Shown here in pieces: positions 1-11,445 of a stretch of 64,000 bases of DNA. The stretch lies in assembly GCA_021401465.1 (NCBI GenBank), contig JADDMT010000124.1, positions 1 to 64,000 on the forward strand, given 5' to 3'. A program made the translations under genes and the position numbers. A model generated the notes under the pieces. That model worked only from the letters and a program-made list of their open reading frames with translations. It ran no database searches and had not been told where the DNA came from. This DNA comes from Teratosphaeria epicoccoides. Taxonomy: Eukaryota; Ascomycota; Dothideomycetes; Mycosphaerellales; Teratosphaeriaceae. Within the stretch, counting starts at the first letter, position 1. Each line of letters opens with the position of its first letter.

Positions 1-127
1 TCGGACGACATACGAGCCAACGTATGTACGAAGGACCCCCTTGCCATATGTGGCAGGGTCACTGCATGCTAAGGGCGGCCATTAGAACCCATGCGGTTTA
101 AATGGTCCCCTAGTATCAACCGTATCA
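1..127 (-). repeat. A-family LTR, partial (cut by window edge)
   Basis: This stretch matches the distal part of the roughly 360-bp A-family LTRs found at 420, 4332, 10206, 33159 and 40969, and it ends at the same terminal bases (..CCGTATCA, the complement of the TGATACGG start). The rest of this LTR would lie left of the window. Differences from the other copies are mainly C/T and G/A. Confidence 0.8.
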
Positions 128-419
128 TCCTCCTTCTTAAGCTAAGGTGCTATTTTTTGTTTAGCGTTATACTATCCCATGATCTTCTCTTAAGACTTAG
201 CAATTACCTCTTGTAATTCCTTATGTACCTACTTTAAGTCTTCTGAAGCGACTATTGCCTTATCCGCATGTAGATGTTATAAACACTATTCCCTGAATAG
301 TCGCGGATGTTTCCTAAAATTAGCAAAGAATAGTAATTGTTTCGTAGTCTTAGATTGTTGATTATTTAGTGCGAGTTATGCTATAGGCAGTAGTAATGCC
401 TAATTGTTCTGTGCGTAGT
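128..419. other. Unassigned RIP-mutated spacer
   Basis: No reading frame or repeat match that I can recognise. The sequence is poor in CA/TG dinucleotides like the neighbouring transposons, so it is probably a fragment of another old repeat lying between two A-family LTRs. Confidence 0.5.
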
Positions 420-779
420 TAATATAGATATATATGCTATATGATATGAAAATATCTCGTAGTGTGACAGAGTAATCCGACCTTTTAATAGGTACAAGAC
501 AGCGCTACTTTCTGCTTATTGCAGAGGTAGCGCTAAGGGTACTTATAACCCCTAACGCCCCTTAATTAGGGAAAGCATGTCTAAGCCTATCCCCGCAGGG
601 GTATCGTAGGGTCAGCGACATAAGGGTATCCTACGTTAACTATTAATCCTACTTAGACGACATACAAGCTAACGTATATACAAAGGACCCCCTTACTATG
701 TGTAGTAGGGTTACTACATGCTAAGGGCAGGCATCGGAACCTATGCGGCTCTAATAGCCCCCTAGTATTAACTGTATTA
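420..779 (-). repeat. A-family LTR (3' LTR of A1)
   Basis: A 360-bp repeat. On the minus strand it opens TGATAC-like (here altered to TAATAC) and closes at TATTA. It shares an internal TATAGATATATATGC tract and the GCGCTACTT..AAGTAGCGC-type inverted repeat with the other A LTRs. Confidence 0.85.
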
Positions 780-1419
780 CTACCCCTCCTCCTATGAGGA
801 TGTCCCTAGCCTTACTAAGTAATACATGCGGAACATATAGGGTACAGGATATAGCACGCTTATACTACGTAAGAGTAAATAGGTAGATAGCCTACGTAAC
901 ATATGTCATACGTATACCTTAACACCTTCGTAGCGAGTATAGGGCAGAGGCTACTAACTCAGGCGGGTTTTAATCTATTACATGTTAGGCGGCTTCGTAC
1001 TATAATACCTTCGCTTTACATGCAGATCGAGATATCAGGAAACTATGAGTACGTACTTTAGTTAATCTTTGAAATAGTAAGGCGAGTATGCGCGCTAGCC
1101 TCGCTAAGTAGCTTGGCTGTCCCTATTTAGTCATGACTATGAAGAACGTGTCGTAGAACCTCAGGGTAGTAGGAATGTATGCAGACACTCTACGCGTACT
1201 ACTCGAAACAGCAGGAGCGCGCTTCTAGCGCGGGTCTTGCTACATTTTCATGCTAGTAGACTAGCATGAGTATAGTTAGCGTATATGCGTAATAGCCGCG
1301 TTATCCGTTCTTGCATTATTCGGTCCTCTTGTAAGTTAACTAAAGGTAGGTACTCTGCGCATGTAGTTCGAGTTACTAGCTTAACAGTTGCAGTAGGTAA
1401 CAGGGGGGCTATTAAAGGG

Positions 1420-1426
1420 TATAAAA
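1420..1426 (+). promoter_or_regulatory. TATA box of the A1 opposite-strand ORF
   Basis: TATAAAA inside GGGTATAAAAACCTCG, 172 bp upstream of the ATG at 1592. The same box lies at the same distance in A2 (minus strand) and A3. Confidence 0.6.
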
Positions 1427-1591
1427 ACCTCGCTGCTTTCCTAAACTTCCTGTTCTAAAACACTAACATTAACCTCTGCTTCTATTTCGCTTAGCTTGCG
1501 CCTCGCTATGTCTGCGGGTCTAAACTAGAGCTCCTTCTTCTTCAATCAATTAATCAAGATCAATTAACTCATCCTAGCAATAATAGCTTAT

Positions 1592-3079
1592 ATGCTACAG
1601 ACTAAGTTCGACGCTACTCGCTCTGCCCGCGACTGTCGCTTATGTTAATAATGCCTTAACAACCTTAGCAGCCAAGCTGCATACATCTCTTCTCTACGCG
1701 TTAGTAAGGCGTCCCCTACCCGCGAGGTATGCGTGGCTTATACTAACCAAAGCGTAGCTAAGATCTACATTAGCGGATTTAATAAGGGTAGTGTCTACTA
1801 CAATTATGTCAACTATAATAGCAAGCATCAAAAATGCTAAGACCTCCCTAAAGAGGTGTATAGTAAGTACAACTAGCTCTGCTGTAACATTGATGACTTC
1901 TAGAGTACACGCGACAAGGGGGTTACTAAAGGTACTCTAACTATAAACAGGCTACAGGCTAAGTACCGCGAGGTACTCGCCTACCTGCTTAGCGCCCTCT
2001 CGTGCTTTACCGTGACTGCTAACCGTTCTTATAGCAGTGTTTGCTTCGACTCTCTACTAACAGGCAAAAACGTTTGTCTAGGTCTAATCGCAGACTTAGT
2101 CTAGAAGATCTTGAAGGTGCTAACTATTAGGGTTAAGACCTTCGCCATAGTACGCATGTAGTATAGGTACCCTCTAAGTATGAATGCTAACTTTCTCTAC
2201 TAGGCTAACGTTAGCGTCGAGAAATATCCGACTAGCCGCTAGCGTTAGCAGCTTAGGGCCCTTACCTCTATTAACGATGACTTCAAGACGCGGATAATCC
2301 GCAAGAAGGTTATCAAGCAATTTACCGTTCTTGCCGCTAAGGCTATGCCCTAGCGCTATACTAAGAGGCAGCCTGCCTCTAAGCTAGTCCTAAGGACTAA
2401 GCCGTAAGTTACTTACTCGAATCCTGTTACGTGCGTACAGCTAACATATTGTAGCGCCGCTACTTACGCCGCCTTAACGCTACTATCTAAGAAGAAGAAG
2501 AAGGCTAGGGCCAAAATTGAGGTTAGTAACGAGGAAGCTAAACCTTCCCTACTTGCGATCTATACTACGTCTACTAAGACGCTAAGGCACAAGCCTCTAG
2601 GCTAGATCTTTGAGGATAAGGAGGATGACGACGTCTAGGATACCTTCGGTCCTAACATGATCCCTTCGCGTTGTAGTGTTACTATACTAGTTACGCCTAA
2701 GGGAGACACTAAGTCTAATGATGTAGTCGACACTTATGTCAAGAAGCGCAAGATAATCTCGAGGGCCGAGCGTAACAGCCGCAAGCGCGCCCGAGTCTCT
2801 TCGCCTTCTAATGCTAAGGATGAGGTAGTTGTTACAACTAGGCGCGGTAAGGATGTCGCTAGCTCTCTAGCTACTATAGGCTCTAAAGACAAGCTCCCTC
2901 GTAACCTACTAAAGAAGAAGATGCTAGCCTCTCTTCGTAGTGTTACTACTCCTGTTACTTATAGTCGCTTCGGGGTGTTTAGTAGACCCCGTGTAGGTAG
3001 GTAGTCCCTAGCGGACCGTAACAAGAAAGACTCTTCTGCTTCGGGTTTAGTCAGGAAGCCCTCGACTAGTAGTCGCTAA
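1592..3079 (+). pseudogene. A1 opposite-strand ORF (Cys-rich, basic protein), RIP-damaged
   Basis: One frame of 1,488 nt (496 codons with the final TAA) runs from an ATG on the strand opposite to pol. The stops I read inside it are TAG or TAA, as RIP creates from CAG, CAA, CGA or TGG. The N-terminal part carries clustered Cys codons (CRLC near residue 16) and a second cluster around KHQKC followed by a Leu-Pro pair; some Tyr codons nearby may be former Cys (TGC to TAC). The C-terminal part is rich in Lys, Arg and Ser (KKRKIISRAERNSRKRAR) and ends FGVFSRPRVGR plus a short tail. Copies A2 and A3 have the same length. The Cys clusters recall zinc-binding modules in fungal repeat-associated proteins, but I cannot name a family. 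It ends 140 bp from the convergent pol stop at 3220. Confidence 0.6.
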
Positions 3080-3219
3080 GTATTAGCTACGAAGCTAATC
3101 TAAGCATGTCTCTTATTCTCCTTGGGTTTTTTCTAGGCGTGCCTTTAGGCATTAATGATGTATAAGTAGGGCGTTTACGTCTCGTTGTCCCTTCGCGCGT
3201 TATGCGCTATATACACATG

Positions 3220-4331
3220 TTAAGAATTCTGCTCTAAAACTCTTATCTTCCTACAAATCGACCTTCTTAAGCCCTGCTTATGCCTCCTCCGCTCTTCGAA
3301 TTCACGAATAGCTTCTAGAGCGTTCTTGTAGTCTTTAGCTAGAACCTATTATGTGTACTTAGGTAGGTATCCTTTCTACTTCACTAGATAGTACGTTGCG
3401 CCTTTATGCCGCATACTGTCCTTAATACCCTTAACTTCCTACTCTTCGTTCTCTTCTACTACTAGCATCAGGTCCGTAGGCTCTTCACCCCTACGCTGTA
3501 CCTAAAGTTTGAGTAGAGATACGTAGAAGACATTATGTACACAATACAACAATAGCAATAATAGCCGGTACGCCTGCAAGCCTATTACGTCGCGTATCCG
3601 GAAGGGTCCGACAACCCTTAGCGTCATCTTCTTACTTAGAAGTTTCAGCTTAAGATTCTTTGTTAATAGTAATACCTTTGTACTAACTACATACTACATC
3701 GGTTTAGTACAGGCGTTATTATGTTTAATCTAGGATTCTAAGGCCTTTTTCTAGTATTCTATTAGCACTAAATGTACCTCGCGCATACGCCGCGCTAATT
3801 CCGCAGCGGCTAGTACCCTCTCCTCAGAAGACTCGTCCTAAGGTAGTTCTAGGTGTATTTCTAGATTAAAGCTATAAAGAATCTGAAATAGCGACATGCG
3901 TATAGTAGCATGCACACTATTATTAACTGCAAATTCCGCCATAGGAATTACGTTAGCCTAGGCATCCTAGTTCTTAGCGTAGTAGCACTAAAGGTACTAC
4001 TTAAGAGTCTAGTTTATATGTTTAGTCTAACTATTAGTCTATAGATAGAATGCTATACTTAGGCGGTACTTAACACGCGCCTTAAACACAAATTCTTGCT
4101 AGTATTTACTAGTAAAGACAGAACCTCGATCTAATAGGATACTTTAGGGGACACTAAAGTGTCATATGACTTTGTCGCAAAGTAGTCGCGCAAGCTCGCT
4201 ACTTGTGCACTTTTTTGTATATAGGATGAAGACATTTATCTTCGAGTATTAGTTAACTACTATAAGGACAGTATTAACTACATTGCCTCTCTACCTTGCT
4301 AGCGGCAAATCAGTGATAAAATCTATAGTCA
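3220..4331 (-). pseudogene. A1 pol fragment: integrase C-terminal part and chromodomain
   Basis: Read on the minus strand, the frame resembles the integrase and chromodomain of A2 and A3. The block around 3340-3420 encodes a chromodomain core, and the integrase target-finding part includes an MSPFQ-ILYGF-like stretch near 3860-3900. Stops are TAG/TAA at expected Gln or Trp codons. The fragment is cut off within the integrase at 4331. Confidence 0.75.
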
Positions 4332-4691
4332 TGATACGGTTAATACTAGGGGGCCATTAGAACCACATAGGTTCTAATGCCTGCCCTTAGTATGTAGTAA
4401 CCCTACTACATATAGTAAGGGGGTCCTTCGTACATACGTTAGCTCGTATGTCGTCTAAGTAGGATTAATAGTTGACGTAGGATGCCCCTACGTCGCTAAC
4501 CCTACGATACCCCTGCGGGGATAGGCTTAGACATGCTTTCCCTAATTAAGGGGTGTTAGGGGTTATAAGTACCTTTAGCGCTACCTCTGCAATAAGCAGA
4601 AAGTAGCGCTATCTTGTACCTATTAAAAGGTCGGATTACTCTGTCATACTACGAGATATTTTTATATCATATAGCATATATATCTATATTA
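4332..4691 (+). repeat. A-family LTR (5' LTR of A2)
   Basis: A 360-bp LTR beginning TGATACGGTTAATAC and ending ATATCTATATTA. Same length as the 3' LTR at 10206. Confidence 0.85.
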
Positions 4692-7600
4692 GTTCCTAGA
4701 CGCGGAACATGCGATTAACCTTAAGGAGGGTTATAATCCTCCGTATTAGCCTCTATACCCTATGTCGGAATCGTAGCTCGAAACACTTCGAGACTATCTC
4801 TACAAGGCGCAAAGAAACGCGTAGATCCGACGAAGCGACAGCGAGGCTAGAGCGCTAGTTATGTTCGTCCTGAAGAAGGATAACACACTCCGCCTATACG
4901 TTAACTATAGGGGCCTTAACGCAGTAACCTAGAAAAACCGCTGCCCCCTACTACTTATTAGCGAGACGCTTGACCGCCTTAGTTGCGCCGCTATCTTCTT
5001 GTCTATCGACTTGAAGGACGCCTACTACTAGATACTAATCCGAAAGGGCGACGAGTAGAAGACTACATTCTAAACGTAGTACAGACACTTTAAGTATACA
5101 GTGATGCTATTTAGCCTAACTAACGTACTAGCAACGTTCTAAGCGTATATTAACCTGGCCCTAGCCGGCCTTGTTGACACCTGCTACGTAGTATATTTAG
5201 ACGATATACTAGTCTACTCTGACTCGAAGGAGGAGCATATTCGGCACCTAAGGATAGTGCTTAAACGGCTCCGTAAGTTCGCTCTATACGCGAACCTAAA
5301 GAAGTGCTCATTCCTGACAGATAGGATTAAGTTTCTTGGATACATCGTCTCTACAGAAGGAGTCATCATAGATGAATAAAGGGTGTCCGTAATCGCGGAG
5401 TAGCTATAGCCGACTACCCTCCGAGAAGTGTAGGTGTTCCTAGGATTTACTAACTTCTATCGCAGATTTATACGATCCTACTCGAAGATCATGGCCCCCC
5501 TTACGGCCCTCGCAAAGGGCACGATTCGAGGAAAAAAGCTAGGGATAGTGCCTTAGGAGGAGGCTTAGAGCAAGGCTTTCTCTAAACTTAAAGCAGCTTT
5601 TCAAACTACGCCTATACTTTGGCACTTTGACCCCGCTACGAAGATCCGGATAGAGACCGATACTTCAAAATTCGTAATAGCCGCAATTATATTGCAGCTC
5701 TAGTCGCACAAAGGTAGTACGCGATAGTACCTGATTACCTTCTAGTTGCGGAAGATGCAGGGCGCTAAGCTTAACTATAAGACTCATAACTAAGAGCTTT
5801 TAGCTATTGTTAACGGCTTCAAGGAGTACCGACACTACCTTGAAGGCGTAGCGTACCCTATTAAGGTGCTTACTAACTATAACAACCTTTGCGGCTTCAT
5901 AGGCGTGAAGCAGCTAAGTAGTTAGCAAGCAAGGTAGGCGACTTTTCTCGCTAGCTTTGACTTCGTTATCTAGCATCGTTCCGGAAAGACGAATCTAGCT
6001 AACAGTCCTTCGCGACGACTAGACTACGACACTAGGGAGGAGGGTAACTAACAGCTTCTTACTACGCTGCAAACAAAGCTTGTAGTTTAGGGCGGCGATC
6101 TGTCGTTAGCTCCTCTTGTAGGTCGACTGCAGGTCTAATAGGGCCTCATGGCCGCCGCTAGCGACAAACCCTCCTATCTAGCGGTTGTAGCGACCGCGTC
6201 TAGCTTGATCCGTGCGGTAGTTAACTAGCTTACATGTAGTAAGCATGCGATGTCTAAAGAACCCTTTAAAGAAGTCTCGAGACTTATTTAGCGGTTGCAA
6301 GAGCAAGAACTAGAGTTAATTAATAAGGGTGTAGCCCTCTAGGACACTGTAGGTAGTCCGAACTACTAGACCAAGTCGGGCGACTTGTAGTACTTTGACA
6401 ATAGGCTCTACGTACCCGCTAACTACGTACTCTGTTCGTAGCTCCTCTGTATTTATCATGACAATGAACTCACAGGCCATTTTGGCGCAGAGAAGACGAA
6501 CGCACTTCTCGGACGTAAATACTAGTAGCCTACGCTAGAACAGGATGTCTCTGACTATGTCAAATCCTGCTAGACGTGCCAGATTAGCAAATCTCGGCGC
6601 TATCGCCCCTACGGCGATGCTTAGGCGCTCCTACTACTAGAGAGACTATGGCAAGACTTAGCCATGGATTTTATTACTGATTTGCCGCTAGCAAAGTAGA
6701 AAGGCAATGTAGTTAATGCTGTCCTTATAGTAGTCGACTAATACTCGAAGATGAATGTCTTTATCCTATGTACGAAAAAGTGCACAAGTAGCGAGCTTGC
6801 GCGACTACTTTGCGACAAAGTCATATGACACTTTAGTGTCCCCTAAAGTATCCTATTAGATCGAGGTTCTGTCTTTACTAGTAAATACTAGCAAGAATTT
6901 GTGTTTAAGGCGCGTGTTAAGTACCGCCTAAGTATAGCATTCTATCTACAGACTAATGGTTAGACTAAACGTATGAACTAGACTCTTGAGTAGTACCTTC
7001 AGTGCTACTACGCTAAGAACTAGGATGCCTAGGCCGACGTAATTCCTATGGCGGAATTTGCAGTTAATAACAGCGTGCATACTACTATATACATGTTGCC
7101 ATTTCAGATTCTTTATGGCTTTAATCCGGAAATACACCTAGAACCGCCTTAGGACAAGTCTTCTGAGGAGAGGGTGCTAGCCGCCGCGGAATTAGCGCGG
7201 CGTATGCGCGAGGTACATTTGGTGCTAATAGAACACTAGAAAAAGGCCTTAGAATCCTAGATTAAACATAATAACGCCTGTGCTAAACTAATGTAGTATG
7301 CAGTTAGTACGAAGGTGTTACTATTAACGAAGAATCTTAAGCTGAAACTTCTAAGCAAGAAGATGACGCTAAGGTTCGTCAGACCCTTCCGGATACGCGA
7401 CGCGATAGGCTCACAGGCATACCGGCTATCGTTACTATCGTCGTATTATGCGTATGACGTCTTCTACGTATCTCTACTCGAACTATAGGTATAGCGCGAG
7501 GGCGAAGAGCCCGCGGACCCGATGCTAGTAGTAGAAGAGAACGAAGAGTAGGAAGTTAAGGGTATTAAGGATAGTATGCGGCGTAAGGGCGCAACGTACT

Positions 7601-7770
7601 ATCTAGTAAAGTAGAAAGGATACCTACCTAAGTACACATAATAGGTTCCGGCCGAAGACTGTAAGAACGCTCCGGAAGCTATTCGTGAATTTGAAGAGCG
7701 GAGGAGGCGTAAGCAGGGCTTAAGAAGGTCGATTCGTAGGAAGATAAGGGCTTTAGAGCAGAATTCTTAA
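4692..7770 (+). pseudogene. A2 pol: reverse transcriptase, RNase H, integrase, chromodomain (RIP-damaged)
   Basis: Translation gives the Ty3/Gypsy order. RT runs about 4750-5480 with the YVVYLDDILVYS catalytic block at 5186-5221, then the FLGFTNFYRRFI connection. RNase H is about 5600-6010. The integrase has an HFGAEKT zinc-binding start near 6480 and the DFITDLP core near 6670. The chromodomain is at about 7560-7700 (YLVK-KGYLPKYT, where the gap is a TAG at the conserved Trp). The frame ends at TAA 7768-7770. Many TAG and some TAA stops occur at Gln/Trp/Arg positions. The chromodomain places it among the chromoviruses. Confidence 0.85.
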
Positions 7771-7910
7771 CACATGTATGTAGCGCATGACGCGCGGAGT
7801 GACAACAAGAAGTAAACGCCCTACTTATACATTATTAATGCCTAAAGGCATACCTAGAATAAACCTGAGGAGAACAAGAGACATGCTTAGATTAGCTTCG
7901 TAGCTAATGC

Positions 7911-9398
7911 TTAGCGACTACTAGTTAGGGGCTTCCTGACTAAACCTGAAGCAGGAGAGTCTTTTTTGTTACGGTCCGCTAGGGACTGCCTACCTGCACG
8001 GGGTCTACTAAACACCCTAAAGTGACTATGAGTAACAGGGGTAGTAACGCCACGAAGAGAGGCTAGCATCTTCTTCTTTAGTAGGTTGCGAGAGAGCTCG
8101 TCTTCGGAGCCTATAGTAGCTAGAGAACTAGCGGCATCCTTACCGCGCCTAGTCGCGATGACTACCTCATCCTTAGCATTAGAAGGCGAAGAGACTCAAG
8201 TGCGCTTGCGGCTGTTACGCTTGGCCCTCGAGATTATCTTGCGCTTCTTGACACGAGTGTCGACTACATCATCGGACTTAGTGTCCCCCTTAGGCGTAAC
8301 TAGTGCGGTTACACTACAGCGCGAAGGGATCATGTTAGGACCGAAGGTATCCTAGACGTCGTCATCCTCCTCATCCTTCAAGATCTGGCCTAGAGGCTTG
8401 TGCCTTAGCGTCTTGACAGACGTAGTGCAGGTCGCAAGCAGGGAAGGTTCGGCTTCCTTGTCGCTAACCTCAATTTCGGCCCTAGCCTTCTTCTTCTTCT
8501 TAGATAGTAGCGCCAAGGCGGCGTAGGCAGCGGCGCTACAATGTGTTAGCTATACGCACGTAACAGGATTCGAGTAAGTAACTTACGGCTTAGTCCTTAG
8601 GACTAGCTTAGAGGCAGGCTGTCTCTCGGTATGGCGCTAGGGCGTGGCCTTAGCGGCGGGAGCGGTGAATTGCTTGATGACCTTCTTGCAGATCATCCGC
8701 GTCTTAAAGTCATCGTTAATAGAGGCAAGGGCCCTAAGTTGCTAACGCTAACAGCTAGTCGGATATTTCTCGACGCTAATGTTAGCCTAGCGGAGAAAGT
8801 TAGCATTCATACTTAGAGGTTACCCGCACTATATGCGTACTATGGCGAAGGTCTCGACCCTAACGGTTAGCACCTTTAAGATCTTCTAGACTAAGTCTGC
8901 GATTAGACCTAGACAAACGTTTTCGCCTGTTAGCAGAGAGTCGAAGCGAACACTGCTATAAGAACAGTTAGTAGTTGCGGTAAAGCACAAGAGGGCGCCA
9001 AGCAGGTAGGCGAGTACCTCGCGGTACTTAGCCTATAGCCTGTTCATAGTCAGAGTGCCTTTAGTAATCCCCTTGTCGCGCGTACTCTAGAAGTCATCGA
9101 TGTTACGGCAGAGCTAGTTGTACTTACTATACACCTCTTTAGGGAGGTCTTGGCATTTTTGATGCTTACTATTATAGTTGACATAATTATAGTAGACACT
9201 ACTCTCATCAAATCCGCTGACATAGATCTCGGCTACGCTTCGGTTAGTATAAGTCACGCATACCTCGCGGGTAGGGGACGCCTTACTAACACGCGGAGGA
9301 GAGATGTGTGCAGCTTAGCTACTAAGGTTGTTAAGGCATCGTCGACACGAGCGATAATCGCAGGCAGAGCGAGTAGCGTTAAACTTAGTCTGTAGCAC
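7911..9398 (-). pseudogene. A2 opposite-strand ORF, RIP-damaged
   Basis: Aligns end to end with the 1,488-nt ORFs of A1 and A3, again with no net length change. The first codon is GTG where A1 and A3 have ATG, and an out-of-frame ATG lies two bases upstream. The SCRRC cluster and the basic C-terminal part are kept. The TATAAAA box is at 9564-9570, 172 bp upstream. Its stop is 140 bp from the pol stop at 7770, in convergent orientation. Confidence 0.6.
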
Positions 9399-9563
9399 AT
9401 AAGCTATTATAGCTAAGACAGGTTAATTAATCTTGATTAATTGATTAAAGAAGAAGAAGCTCTAGTATAGACCCGTAGACATAGCGAGGCGCAAGCTAAG
9501 CGAAATAGGAGCGGAGGTCGATGTTAGTATCTTAGAACAGGAAGTTTAGGAAAGCGACGAGGT

Positions 9564-9570
9564 TTTTATA
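9564..9570 (-). promoter_or_regulatory. TATA box of the A2 opposite-strand ORF
   Basis: TATAAAA on the minus strand within GGGTATAAAAACCTCG, at the same 172-bp distance from the ORF start as in A1 and A3. Confidence 0.55.
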
Positions 9571-10205
9571 CCCTCTAACAGCCCCCCTGTTACCTACCGC
9601 AACCGTTAAGCTAGTAACTCGAACTACATGCGTAGAGTACCTACCTTTAGTTAACTTACAAGGGGACTAAATAATGCAATAACAGATAACGCGGCTGTCA
9701 CGCATATGCGCTAACCGCACTCGTGCTAGCCTACTAGCATGAAAATGTGGCGAGGCCCGCGCTAGGAGCGCGCTCCTGCCGTTTTAAGCGGCGCGCGTAA
9801 AGCGTCCGCATACTTTCCTACTACCCTAAGGTTCTGCGACACGTTCTTTACAGTCACGACTAAATAGGGACAGCCAAGCTACTTAGCGAGGCTGGCGCGC
9901 ATGCTCGCCCTATAATTTTAAGGATTAACTGAAGTACGTGCTCATAGTGTCCTGATATCTCGATCTGCATTTAAAGCGAAGGTGTTACGAAGCCGCCTAA
10001 CATATAACAGGTTAAAACCCGCCCGAGTTAGCAGCCTCTGCCCTGTACTCGCTACGAAGGTGTTAAGGTATACATATGACACATGTTACGTAGGCTATCT
10101 ACCTATTTACCCTTGCGTAGTGTAAGCGTGCTACATCCTGTACCCTATACGTTCCGCGTGTATTACTTAGTAAGGCTAGGGACATCCTCATAGGAGGAGG
10201 GGCAG

Positions 10206-10565
10206 TGATACGGTTAATACTAGGGGGCCATTAGAACCGCATAGGTTCTAATGCCCGCCCTTAGCATGTAGTGACCCTGCTACATATAGCAAGGGGGTCC
10301 TTCGTATATACCTTAGCTTGTATGTCGTCTAAGAGGGATCAGTTGTTGACGTAGGACGCCCCTACGTCGCTAACCCTACAGTACCCCTACGGGGTTAGGC
10401 TCGGACATGCTTTCTCTAATTAAGGAGCGTCAGGGGTTATAAGCACCCTTAGCGCTACCTCTGCGATAAGCAGAAAGCAGCGCTGTCTTGTACCTACTAA
10501 AAGGTCAGATTACTCTGTCACACTACGAGATATTTCTATATCATATAGCATATACATCTATATTA
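10206..10565 (+). repeat. A-family LTR (3' LTR of A2)
   Basis: A 360-bp copy, TGATACGG...TATTA, direct repeat of 4332-4691. Confidence 0.85.
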
Positions 10566-10719
10566 GTATCCTACGTTAACTATTAATCCTACTTAGACGA
10601 CATACGAGCTAACGTATGTACGAAGGACCCCCTTACTATGTGTGGCAGGGTCACTGCATGCTAAGGGCGGACATCGGAACCTATGCGGCTCTAATGGCCC
10701 CCTAGTATCAACCGTATCA
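10566..10719 (-). repeat. A-family LTR fragment, inverted
   Basis: Matches the terminal 150 bp of the minus-strand A LTRs (compare 627-779) and ends ..ACCGTATCA. It directly abuts the A2 3' LTR on the left and a B-family gag fragment on the right, so it is the remnant of another A insertion whose remainder was lost. Confidence 0.8.
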
Positions 10720-10882
10720 TCTCCCTAGGCAATTTCGTCTTTAACTGTCTCCTTTAGTCCCTAATAGAACTAAGCGGCTAAAGCATTATCATTCTAGTCG
10801 AATTAAGCAGAGAGGGTCTAAAAGTCCGCATAGTACTTAATAGTAGAACCCTTCTGCTAGATTCCTAGGAGAGCTCTCTTAG
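10720..10882 (-). pseudogene. B1 gag fragment (left of the B2 insertion)
   Basis: Near-identical to gag of B2 at about 23483-23645. On the minus strand it encodes the retrotransposon gag block with DWNDNALAA-FYQGLKETV. It ends with CTTAG (10878-10882), the target duplication of B2, and its continuation resumes at 24678 on the far side of B2. This shows B2 landed inside the gag gene of an older B copy. Confidence 0.85.
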
Positions 10883-11366
10883 TGTCAGAAGGGTAGGTGC
10901 TAATAGCAGGAAGGGGATTAGGTATTAGACTCGCAGAGTAGTGAAGAATATCGACAAAGGCAATTAACCTTGTAACTAACTATCCCCCCTAGAGGAGAAG
11001 ATTAAATTAAGCACGAAGCTCCTAACTACCTGTCCTAAAGCTACCCCTATATACTAGAGAGACAGGGCAGCTCTGTTAGATCTGTTAACAGACCCGTTAG
11101 ACCTATGTCTATAGATCTATAGACTAACCCTACAGATCCTAGGGTCTATTCTTACATGACAGATCCCTTCTCCTATGTAGGCCTATAGATCTGTAGACTA
11201 ACCCTACAGATCTAAGTGTCTATCCTTACGTGACAGACCCTCTTTTCTATGCCTGCGTTATAACTCATTATACTATGACTTATAACACTATGACTTATAG
11301 CACTTATAACAGCTATGACTTAGGCTATAGTGCTCATGACTTGTAGCACTTATGACACTTATGACA
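10883..11366 (-). repeat. B-family LTR (3' LTR of B2)
   Basis: 484 bp, identical in length to the 5' LTR at 24194. Its outer part contains repeated TATGACTTATA/CATGACACT-type motifs and paired TAGATCTRTAGACTAACCC blocks. Confidence 0.9.
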
Positions 11367-11445
11367 CTATCCCCCTCTTAGCCTAGCTCGTCCCTAAGCT
11401 ACCTTATTAGTGCGGGGTTTCTCTTGTCCTTTCCTTTGCGTAGTG

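Larger units (their letters stand above)
420..4331 (-). mobile_element. A1: 3' portion of an A-family chromodomain Ty3/Gypsy element
   Basis: Starts with a 360-bp LTR (420-779). Read on the minus strand it holds the integrase, the chromodomain, an opposite-strand ORF and the 3' LTR. It is co-linear with 33159-37070 of the near-complete copy A3 and stops abruptly at 4331, where the LTR of oppositely oriented A2 begins. The RT, gag and 5' LTR parts are missing. No target-site duplication explains the join, so this is a rearranged partial copy rather than a simple nested insertion. Confidence 0.85.
4332..10565 (+). mobile_element. A2: A-family Ty3/Gypsy element lacking gag and protease
   Basis: Two direct 360-bp LTRs (4332-4691 and 10206-10565) enclose RT, RNase H, integrase, chromodomain and an opposite-strand ORF. 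Compared with A3, about 1.9 kb (leader, gag and protease) is absent: the 5' LTR joins straight into sequence just upstream of RT. The flanking five bases (AGTCA left, GTATC right) do not match, so there is no target-site duplication. A2 would be non-autonomous even before RIP. Its 3' half forms a large inverted repeat with A1. Confidence 0.85.

Noticed and set aside
2657..3004. Stand-alone 115-residue basic protein gene
   Set aside because: It is only the stop-free C-terminal stretch of the 1,488-nt opposite-strand ORF of A1; the same frame continues upstream through RIP-type stops.
4332..10565. A2 as a simple insertion into A1
   Set aside because: The A1 sequence does not resume after A2 and the flanking five bases differ, so no target duplication supports insertion.
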